From: JAJKIP01 sp040509055
GTDB taxonomy: Bacteria > Bacteroidota > Bacteroidia > Chitinophagales > Chitinophagaceae
Direction: 5' to 3'
NCBI GenBank assembly: GCA_040509055.1
Contig: JBEVLT010000311.1
Location: forward strand, 1 to 10,118
DNA length: 10,118 bases
In this document: positions 5,314 to 10,118 of the stretch, in pieces
How the letters are laid out: the number at the start of each line of letters is the position of its first letter
Position numbering within the stretch: position 1 is the first letter of the stretch
Notes under the pieces: generated by a model
What the model was told of the DNA's origin: nothing
Seen by the model: only the letters and a program-made list of their open reading frames with translations
Database searches by the model: none
Position numbers and translations under genes: made by a program

Positions 5314-6102
5314 TTATTGCTGCAACCAGTCAAGCACATATTGTGCATCGCCCTCCCAGCCCGGCTGGCCCAGTACAAAGTGATTGCGGTCCGGGAATTC
5401 TTTGTAGTCCAGCACGGAGCCATTGTCTTTCTTATACTTTTTGAAATTCCGGTTGTTCAGGTGCGCAGGTATGATGGTGTCGGTACTGCCCGAAGTAAGC
5501 AGCAGCGGTGCATGCGGTTTTTTAAAATCTACTTTGGCCGCCTTGGTCAGCCCGCCACGCGCCACGGTCTTCGATTCGGGAATGGTCAGCTTTTCCCAGG
5601 CTGCCTTTTGTGCTTCCAGCGGCATACGGTTCACAAATGCATACTGCCATGTTTTGAACGACATCAGGTAGGTCTTCTTCAGCGAGGTAAACAGGCCCAG
5701 TGCCCGCCAGCCGGCTTTCAGAAAGGAAAATTCGTAGGGAAAGATGCCCTGCGGCGGCACGGAATGAATGGCTACGCCCGCAGCAGCCAGTCCGCGGTTC
5801 ACGATGATCTGGGTGATCAGGCCGCCAAGCGAATGGCCGATCACGATCGGCTTTTCCGGGAAGCTTTTTACAATGCCTGCATAATGATCCACCAGTTCAG
5901 AAAGGGTAAGCGCAGCCAGGTCGGTATCGTTTGGCTGGCGGTTGCGCAACGCTGCAGCATTGGCGGCTTCTTTGAAAGGCCATGCCGGGGCAATGGTGGT
6001 ATAGCCCTTGTTTTCGAACCAGGTTTGCCATTCATCCCAGCAGCTGTTGTGTACAAAGGCGCCGGTGACAAAGACAATGTTTTTGGTGGTCAGATTTTTC
6101 AT
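5314..6102 (-). CDS. Alpha/beta hydrolase
   Basis: A 262-residue alpha/beta hydrolase without a signal peptide, so probably cytoplasmic. The catalytic triad can be placed: nucleophile S91 in the elbow VIGHSLGG (87-94), acid D208 in LLTSGSTDTIIP, and H241 in DRNHFVLGQPGW. The N-terminal strand IVFVTGAFVHNSCWDEW carries the oxyanion-hole region near G14-A-F. Length is typical of the Abhydrolase_6 group, and a region of about 60 residues between the elbow and the acid probably forms the lid. The substrate is unknown. The start at 6102 is preceded by an A-rich leader and no Shine-Dalgarno. It lies 116 bp downstream of the 6219-6860 gene on the same strand; no strong terminator separates them. Confidence 0.9.
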   Translation of the reverse strand: MKNLTTKNIVFVTGAFVHNSCWDEWQTWFENKGYTTIAPAWPFKEAANAAALRNRQPNDTDLAALTLSELVDHYAGIVKSFPEKPIVIGHSLGGLITQIIVNRGLAAAGVAIHSVPPQGIFPYEFSFLKAGWRALGLFTSLKKTYLMSFKTWQYAFVNRMPLEAQKAAWEKLTIPESKTVARGGLTKAAKVDFKKPHAPLLLTSGSTDTIIPAHLNNRNFKKYKKDNGSVLDYKEFPDRNHFVLGQPGWEGDAQYVLDWLQQ

Positions 6103-6218
6103 ATCAGTTGGTTTTAATTGTTACCGGGTGGAAACGGTCAATCGTGCTGCACGAAGAAGCAGCCTGTTTTCTCTGCACAGGTTTGTGGCAAGCGGATCAG
6201 GAAGGAGAAAGGCAGTCG

Positions 6219-6860
6219 TTAGTTGCGTTTTCGCAGGAGCAGGAACATGATCAGCACCAGGTTCAGCCCCACGGACAGGATGAGCCAGACCGGTAGCTTT
6301 TTCTCAGGCTTTTCGGGTGTCGTTTCTATCGCCGGGTTGAGCGCAGCCGTATCGATTTGCACGTTATCGCTGCTTTGATGCGCCTGCCCTGTAGCCGGTA
6401 GCACCAGGTCCATATACGGTACGGTCAGATCGCCGAGCCTGTATAAAGATACTTTACCGGGCTGAATAATCTTTACGGCAGCAAAATTATTCAGCACAAA
6501 GGAGGCGACCAGCTCGTTCTTCACCGCATCGAAGTCCGGGATGGAATCTTCTGTCCGGATGACCACCGTATCAACCGAGACCGACAGGCTGCTGCGAAAG
6601 GTGTAGCGCTCCGGCGTTTCTTCCCGCAGGTGGCGGAAGATAGCATTGACCAGGTCCTGCTGCTCCGATCCAAACAACTCTTCAAAGGGTTGCGGGTGGA
6701 GATAAGCATAATCATCCCGCTTACCAAGCAGGTCGGCCCGGGTCCAGGGTCCCTGGATATATTCCTTTTGCACGTAGATGTAATACCAGGCCCATTCGGT
6801 GGCCAGGCTGCTTTTTGCGGCACCAAAGGCCAGCAACAGGAAGAGAACTATTTTTTTCAT
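6219..6860 (-). CDS. Exported protein with C-terminal membrane anchor, unknown function
   Basis: A 213-residue protein with a signal peptide (MKKIVLFLLLAFGAAKSSLA, likely cut near residue 20), an extracytoplasmic region, and a C-terminal transmembrane helix at about 189-210 (LPVWLILSVGLNLVLIMFLL) ending in the basic RKRN. A Pro/Glu/Thr-rich linker (about 174-188) precedes the helix. The mature start, EWAWYYIYVQKEYIQGPW, is rich in aromatic residues; its W-Y-Y...G-P-W spacing faintly recalls GYF_2 domains, but I do not assign that. I do not recognise the family. The frame stays open to 7580, but the added part lies opposite another gene and lacks protein character. The start at 6860 gives a clean signal peptide and sits 26 bases from a good -7 promoter box. 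The gene is divergent from the secreted protein at 6948. Confidence 0.8.
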   Translation of the reverse strand: MKKIVLFLLLAFGAAKSSLATEWAWYYIYVQKEYIQGPWTRADLLGKRDDYAYLHPQPFEELFGSEQQDLVNAIFRHLREETPERYTFRSSLSVSVDTVVIRTEDSIPDFDAVKNELVASFVLNNFAAVKIIQPGKVSLYRLGDLTVPYMDLVLPATGQAHQSSDNVQIDTAALNPAIETTPEKPEKKLPVWLILSVGLNLVLIMFLLLRKRN

Positions 6861-6885
6861 GGTAACCGGCATTTGCGGACTTCTC

Positions 6886-6893
6886 CAAAAATA
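6886..6893 (-). promoter_or_regulatory. Bacteroidota -7 promoter element (TATTTTTG)
   Basis: TATTTTTG on the minus strand is a perfect match to the TAnnTTTG consensus. It is 26 bases upstream of the ATG at 6860. A -33 TTTG is not present at the best distance (only TTTA, 22 bases upstream), so strength is uncertain. Confidence 0.45.
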
Positions 6894-6947
6894 GTCAAGC
6901 CGGAAGAAGTTTGTGTAAACCTGCCCTGCTTTGCATCTGTTAAAATT

Positions 6948-7724
6948 ATGAATGCAGCAGTAAAAATATTGATCGCGGGACTGGCCTTCCTTTTGCCGGC
7001 CATCGCCCATGCCAAATGTACCAGCAGCGGCATCTACACAGTTTCCCAAAACCCCACGCTGAATCAGAATGGATGGGTGATCCTGGAGTTTTATGCTTCC
7101 AGCCAGCAGCTTGTTGCGGAACTGGATAAAAAATATCCTATTTATCTCCAGGCAGGAAAGGAAATCATAACGCTGAAGCCGATCGAGGTGCTCAGAGGAG
7201 AATTCCTGGTGACCCAGGTTGTTTTCAAACCCGCTTCCACGCTCAAAGAAGGACAGACCTATACCCTGCATATCGATAAGCTGCCGGAGTATGAAACGGA
7301 ACCGCGACAATATAACAACGGGTCGGGAAAATGGGAAGCGGTCACCTTCCGGGTCAGGGGATATACCGATGAGCAGCCTCCTGCCTTTACCAGCCTGCCG
7401 GCAGAGCATAAAAAAACAATGGTCCAATTTGGCTGTGGCCCGGACCGATGGGTCTGTTTCAGCCTGGCGGTGCAGGATGAGTCGGAAACCTTTGTAAGAG
7501 CCCGCGTAAAAAATATCGGTACCGGCCTCGTCACAGAATATATCCTGGCCATAGAAAACGGCCAGGTGATGGTAGGGCATGGCATGTGCTCAGGACCGTT
7601 TCACTTCAGCGGTGGCAATGATTTCGAAGTTTCCTTCCGGCTCGTGGACCAATCGGGCAATAAAAGCAAACCGACAACACCTGTTTTGTTTACAGCTCCG
7701 GTATCGCCTACAGATGAGGGCTAA
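6948..7724 (+). CDS. Secreted two-domain protein with bacterial Ig-like architecture, unknown function
   Basis: A 258-residue exported protein and the only complete plus-strand gene here. The signal peptide is MNAAVKILIAGLAFLLPAIAHA, with cleavage likely at AHA-KC (after 22). The mature part looks all-beta with two domains, about 24-138 and 144-252. Phrases such as FKPASTLKEGQTYTLHIDKLP and FEVSFRLVDQSGNKSKPTTP are typical of Ig-like or fibronectin-like surface domains (Big_5-like). Cysteines at 24, 163, 170 and 214 could form two disulfides. The long upstream extension of the frame (from 6630) is opposite the neighbouring gene and is rejected; the ATG at 6948 is directly followed by the signal peptide. 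It is divergent from 6219-6860, with 87 bp between the starts, so co-regulation is possible. Family not recognised. Confidence 0.82.
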   Translation: MNAAVKILIAGLAFLLPAIAHAKCTSSGIYTVSQNPTLNQNGWVILEFYASSQQLVAELDKKYPIYLQAGKEIITLKPIEVLRGEFLVTQVVFKPASTLKEGQTYTLHIDKLPEYETEPRQYNNGSGKWEAVTFRVRGYTDEQPPAFTSLPAEHKKTMVQFGCGPDRWVCFSLAVQDESETFVRARVKNIGTGLVTEYILAIENGQVMVGHGMCSGPFHFSGGNDFEVSFRLVDQSGNKSKPTTPVLFTAPVSPTDEG

Positions 7725-7733
7725 GCTGTTATC

Positions 7734-7761
7734 AAAAAAAAGCACGCGGTTGCCCGCATGC
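7734..7761 (-). terminator. Intrinsic terminator of the small lipoprotein gene
   Basis: On the minus strand GCATGCGG, loop GCAA, CCGCGTGC form an 8-bp stem with one mismatch (7742-7761), followed by a run of eight T (complement of 7734-7741). It lies 46 bases past the lipoprotein stop. The T-tract is on the minus strand only, so it serves 7808-8152 rather than the plus-strand gene ending at 7724. Confidence 0.65.
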
Positions 7762-7765
7762 CTTT

Positions 7766-7784
7766 GGCAGCAGCTACCGCTGCC
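7766..7784. terminator. Second hairpin between convergent genes
   Basis: GGCAGC (7766-7771) and GCTGCC (7779-7784) pair around a 7-base loop in the space between the convergent genes ending at 7724 and 7808. It has no T-tract on either strand. It could protect a 3' end or assist termination of the plus-strand transcript. Confidence 0.3.
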
Positions 7785-7807
7785 GCCGACTCCATAAAAC
7801 AAATCGT

Positions 7808-8152
7808 TTATTGACCGTTTCCGTTGGTTGGGTTGCATTCCCACACCACCTTCACAAACGTGGCTTCTGCCACAAACTGGTCCTGTGTATAGCCGTCGGG
7901 CATAGCGATCGGCTTGCCCTTCTTATCGTAGTACTGGGGTACACCGTTGCAAAGCGGGCCATAGATGGATTGCAGATAAACCGGTTGCCCTCTCCAGGTG
8001 TACAGGTTGATATACGGGTCGCAGGTACAGCTGGTATAGCTATCGATGACCTCCTGGATGGTGACAGGCAGTTCGGTCTCTTTACTGCCGTCTTTTTTGG
8101 AGCAGGCAAACAGGGTTAGCGCAAGGGCAAAGGCGATCAGGGTTTTTGACAT
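7808..8152 (-). CDS. Small Cys-containing lipoprotein, unknown function
   Basis: A 114-residue lipoprotein. The signal MSKTLIAFALALTLFA ends in the lipobox Leu14-Phe-Ala-Cys17, followed by a charged linker (SKKDGSKETE). The mature domain, only about 85 residues, has four cysteines (C42, C44, C68, C106) and the segments CTCDPYINLYTWRGQPVY, LCNGVPQYYDKKGKPI and VKVVWEC, a pattern I associate with uncharacterised small Bacteroidota lipoproteins. Two disulfides are plausible. There is no known function. The gene is monocistronic: a good terminator follows it, and an inverted repeat sits directly in front of the start codon. The protein should be attached to the periplasmic face or the cell surface. 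Confidence 0.85.
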   Translation of the reverse strand: MSKTLIAFALALTLFACSKKDGSKETELPVTIQEVIDSYTSCTCDPYINLYTWRGQPVYLQSIYGPLCNGVPQYYDKKGKPIAMPDGYTQDQFVAEATFVKVVWECNPTNGNGQ

Positions 8153-8156
8153 GACT

Positions 8157-8180
8157 GGTGATTTTTAACCCTTGATCACC
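8157..8180. repeat. Inverted repeat in the leader of the small lipoprotein gene
   Basis: GGTGAT (8157-8162) and ATCACC (8175-8180) flank 12 bases, starting 5 bases upstream of the ATG at 8152. In RNA it could fold over the only Shine-Dalgarno-like bases (AAGGG, in the loop). In DNA it could bind a dimeric regulator. Confidence 0.35.
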
Positions 8181-8275
8181 CGGCGGAACAAAACGTTGCG
8201 CGGGGCAGAAAAATTAATACCGGAAAATTCCACTAACGGAAGCTCAGGGAGTAAAACATTTGGGCTGGCTATTGA

Positions 8276-9067
8276 TCACACCGCCGACGGCGACACCCCA
8301 TATGCCTTCTTGAAGACAAAGGAAAAATGCGACAGGTTCTCAAAACCCACGTCCAGGTACACATCGGAGGGCCGTCGTCCTTGCTCCCTGATCTGGTAAT
8401 GCGCTTCGCTAAGCCGCCGCTGCTGCAGCCACTGCCCCGGCGAGGTATGAAAGATCTTTTCAAAATCGCGCTTGAAACCCGCCAGGCTGCGGCCCGTGAG
8501 CCGGGCAAAACGGCTGACCGGGATATTGTAGCGGTAGTTTTGCTGCATAAAGGCCTCCAAGTCTATCTTGTGCGGCTTGCTGAAGTCGAACAACCAGTTG
8601 CGAAGCGCCGGGTCGTAACGCAGCAGCAGTTCGATGGCCTCCCGGGTTTTCAGCTCCGCAATGGCCGGTGTCAGGTATTGGGGCGCGTCGAAATAAGGCA
8701 GCAGCGAATTGAAATAGCCTTTGAAGAAGGGATTATCATGCAGCAGCAGCAATGGCTCGCCGGTATAGGCGCCGGAAGCCGCCACGCCGGTATCGGCACT
8801 GTATTGCCGCAACAAATCCTGGGTAAGCAGGATGTTGATGGAGCGGAACTCGCCATCCGGCGGCGGCACTTTCACCGATTTCAGCAATTGGTTACGCCGC
8901 ACCAGCCCGATCGAACCAGGTGCATATACCCGCGTACCGCTATTGGTATGGATATGGCTTTCGCCGGCGATCATGTAGCCCAGCGCATGCTCGGCCACGA
9001 ACTGCTCATGGCCGCGCTGCCGCTCGTCCACGCAGGAATATAAAATATTGCTCAGTAGCTGGTGCAT
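8276..9067 (-). CDS. AraC-family transcriptional regulator
   Basis: A 263-residue AraC/XylS-type activator. The N-terminal part (about 1-110) looks like a beta-rich sensor domain (HALGYMIAGESHIHTNSG, then VYAPGSIGLVRRNQLLKSV). The C-terminal HTH_18 domain (about 165-262) has both helix-turn-helix units: VSRFARLTGRSLAGFKRDFE (184-203), and RRPSDVYLDVGFENLSHFSF with VFKKAYGVSPS (231-261), ending in the family signature. The frame opens at 9166, but the start at 9067 (MHQLLSNILYS) is preferred because it lies 5 bp after the dehydrogenase stop and gives the usual length. The gene is the second of an SDR-AraC operon, a common Bacteroidota arrangement in which the regulator controls its own operon (inference). 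The inducer is unknown. Confidence 0.92.
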   Translation of the reverse strand: MHQLLSNILYSCVDERQRGHEQFVAEHALGYMIAGESHIHTNSGTRVYAPGSIGLVRRNQLLKSVKVPPPDGEFRSINILLTQDLLRQYSADTGVAASGAYTGEPLLLLHDNPFFKGYFNSLLPYFDAPQYLTPAIAELKTREAIELLLRYDPALRNWLFDFSKPHKIDLEAFMQQNYRYNIPVSRFARLTGRSLAGFKRDFEKIFHTSPGQWLQQRRLSEAHYQIREQGRRPSDVYLDVGFENLSHFSFVFKKAYGVSPSAV

Positions 9068-9072
9068 GGTTG

Positions 9073-9885
9073 CTATTTTAGCTGGCTCATCCACAGGCGG
9101 TCCATCATCCGGTCGGACAACACTTTGCGCAGGAAGAGCAACGGACCTGCCAGGTAGCCGCCCCAATACCTTGTTTTAGGTTTGCGCACTTCGATGGCCT
9201 TATGGATCAGCCGGGCGATCACGAGCGGCTCCGCTCCTTTTGGTCCTGTCTTTTTCTCCACTTCGATGATCTTGTTTGCCATCTGCCTGTAGGGGGAATG
9301 CGCCGAAGCTTTTTGCAGGTGATCCGCCATGATCCCGCCCCACTCCGTCTTTACGCCACCAGGTTCGATCACCACCACCCCGATCCCGAAATCACGGACC
9401 TCGTTGCGGAGGCTGTCGCTCAGCGCTTCCAGCGCAAATTTACTGGCATGGTACCAGCCGCCCAACGGCACGGCAAATTTGCCGCCGATGGAAGAAATAT
9501 TCACGATGCGGCCGCTTCGCTGCCGGCGCATGTGCGGAATGACCAGTTGGGCCAGGCGGGCCGCGCCAAATACGTTCACGTCGAGCTGATACTTTGCATC
9601 GGCGAGCGGCACATCTTCGATGGCGCCGTATGACCCAAACCCGGCATTGTTGACCAGCACATCGATCCGGCCTTCGGCTGCAATGATATGGCCGATACCC
9701 GCTACCATCGACGCATCGTCGGTCACGTCCATCGACAGCACGTGAATACCCCATTGTTTGAGTTCTTCCATTTTATCCACCCGGCGGGCGGCTCCGTACA
9801 CGGTATAGCCCTGCTGTGCCAGCAACCTGGCGGTTTCTTTGCCCATCCCGGCTGAGGCGCCGGTGATCAGTACTACTTTTTTCAT
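9073..9885 (-). CDS. Short-chain dehydrogenase/reductase (classical SDR)
   Basis: A 270-residue classical SDR oxidoreductase. It has the cofactor motif T8-G-A-S-A-G-M-G15, D53-V in LSMDVTDD, the structural N79-N-A-G82, and the catalytic tetrad N104 (in DVNVFGA), S132, Y145-x3-K149 (YHASK). The R34-R35 pair after beta-2 (VYGAARRVDKM) favours NADP(H) over NAD(H). The tail (about 235-270, KPKTRYWGGYLAGPLLFLRKVLSDRMMDR) resembles the YqjQ/DltE-like SDRs with a C-terminal substrate helix. The substrate is unknown. It is the first gene of an operon with the AraC regulator, whose start lies 5 bp after its stop. The start at 9885 is directly at the cofactor strand. A -7-like box and two operator-like repeats lie upstream. 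Confidence 0.95.
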   Translation of the reverse strand: MKKVVLITGASAGMGKETARLLAQQGYTVYGAARRVDKMEELKQWGIHVLSMDVTDDASMVAGIGHIIAAEGRIDVLVNNAGFGSYGAIEDVPLADAKYQLDVNVFGAARLAQLVIPHMRRQRSGRIVNISSIGGKFAVPLGGWYHASKFALEALSDSLRNEVRDFGIGVVVIEPGGVKTEWGGIMADHLQKASAHSPYRQMANKIIEVEKKTGPKGAEPLVIARLIHKAIEVRKPKTRYWGGYLAGPLLFLRKVLSDRMMDRLWMSQLK

Positions 9886-9904
9886 GTTGTTTGTTTTGAG
9901 AATG

Positions 9905-9912
9905 TAAAAGTA
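9905..9912 (-). promoter_or_regulatory. Candidate -7 element of the SDR-AraC operon
   Basis: TACTTTTA on the minus strand matches TAnnTTTG except for its last base and lies 20 bases upstream of the SDR start. No -33 TTTG is found at the proper distance, which would fit an activator-dependent promoter. Confidence 0.35.
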
Positions 9913-9941
9913 GAGCGGTAATGAGCGGCGGGGTTTGTTGT

Positions 9942-9974
9942 GGAGCTCAAAGGTGGTTTGGTGAGGGGCTCAAA
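9942..9974. promoter_or_regulatory. Direct repeat, candidate AraC-type operator
   Basis: GGAGCTCAAA (9942-9951) and GGGGCTCAAA (9965-9974) are identical at 9 of 10 bases and 23 bp apart, about two helical turns. They lie 30 and 53 bases upstream of the -7-like box of the SDR-AraC operon. AraC-family proteins often bind paired direct repeats about 21 bp apart near the -35 region, so these are plausible sites for the operon's own regulator. Confidence 0.4.
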
Positions 9975-10018
9975 ATACCCGTTTACAAACAATTAATACA
10001 AATTTTATACTTTCTCAT

Positions 10019-10050
10019 TTTGTTTTAATACTTTAATCCTGTTATTGTTA
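10019..10050 (+). promoter_or_regulatory. Candidate promoter of the right-end gene
   Basis: TTTG at 10019-10022 is followed after 20 bases by TATTGTTA (10043-10050), a partial match to TAnnTTTG, within a markedly AT-rich stretch (about 9981-10062). The start codon at 10063 follows 12 bases later. Confidence 0.3.
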
Positions 10051-10062
10051 ATAACCGTGATA

Positions 10063-10118
10063 ATGGCAAAACGAAAAACTTCCAACGAAATTATTGTTGC
10101 AAGAATCGGACTTTCGGG
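10063..10118 (+). CDS. 5' end of an unrecognised gene (partial)
   Basis: From the ATG at 10063 the frame reads MAKRKTSNEIIVARIGLS and runs off the window with no stop. It begins with a basic stretch and then turns hydrophobic. It is divergent from the SDR gene and preceded by an AT-rich, promoter-like region. Eighteen codons are too few to assign a family; a small membrane or DNA-binding protein are both possible. Confidence 0.45.
   Translation, partial: MAKRKTSNEIIVARIGLS

Noticed and set aside
5062..6117. Long plus-strand open frame of 351 codons
   Set aside because: Most of it is antisense to the alpha/beta hydrolase, which has a full catalytic triad; its first part is a translation of the heptad repeats.
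6630..6947. Upstream extension of the 6948-7724 frame
   Set aside because: It runs antisense through the anchored-protein gene and would bury the signal peptide that starts at 6948.
6861..7580. N-terminal extension of the 6219-6860 frame, open to 7580 on the minus strand
   Set aside because: It lies opposite the secreted-protein gene, has no domain character, and would place a clear signal peptide in the middle of the protein.

Overview
The window looks like a chromosomal segment of a Bacteroidota bacterium, most likely of the Chitinophagaceae/Sphingobacteriia type. Coding density is moderately high and GC content is a little above half. Most genes lack a clear Shine-Dalgarno and are preceded by A-rich leaders. 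One exact and several near matches to the Bacteroidota -7 box TAnnTTTG occur, and two lipoproteins carry typical lipoboxes. The genus is inferred from style only. No rRNA, tRNA, CRISPR array, transposase or phage gene was seen.

Layout, left to right. The end of a plus-strand gene with a Lys/Ala-rich tail (to 110) is closed by a perfect 11-bp hairpin. A gene-free gap follows, then a minus-strand block. That block holds a lipoprotein serine hydrolase of the beta-lactamase/PBP fold (412-1497), then an ECF42-type sigma factor with a long C-terminal extension (1575-2801) and its two upstream partners, the tandem DGPF/YCII-like proteins (2859-3200 and 3245-3598). Transcription runs DGPF2, DGPF1, sigma. 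An intrinsic-terminator-like hairpin with a T-tract sits between DGPF1 and the sigma start codon, which makes it a candidate attenuator. Next is an overlapping pair, a small HipA-like kinase (4105-4899) and a DUF3037 protein (3744-4127).

The 414-bp gap 4900-5313 holds degenerate 7-bp-phased repeats (TTTGAGG/TTCGAAG on the left, their complements TCGAACC/TCAAACA on the right) on either side of a 12-bp palindrome. It is followed by an alpha/beta hydrolase (5314-6102), a signal-peptide plus C-terminal-anchor protein of unknown function (6219-6860), and a divergent secreted Ig-like protein (6948-7724, plus strand). A small Cys-containing lipoprotein (7808-8152) has its own terminator.

The right part is an apparent two-gene operon, a short-chain dehydrogenase (9073-9885) followed 5 bp later by an AraC-family regulator (8276-9067). 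Upstream of it are two near-identical 10-bp direct repeats 23 bp apart, plausible operator half-sites for that regulator. A plus-strand gene begins at 10063 and runs off the window.

The best candidates for under-described biology are the attenuator-like structure in front of the ECF42 sigma gene, the HipA-like/DUF3037 overlapping pair, and the heptad-phased inverted repeat region. Most individual protein families are known. The two proteins at 6219-7724 and the small lipoprotein were not assigned a function.
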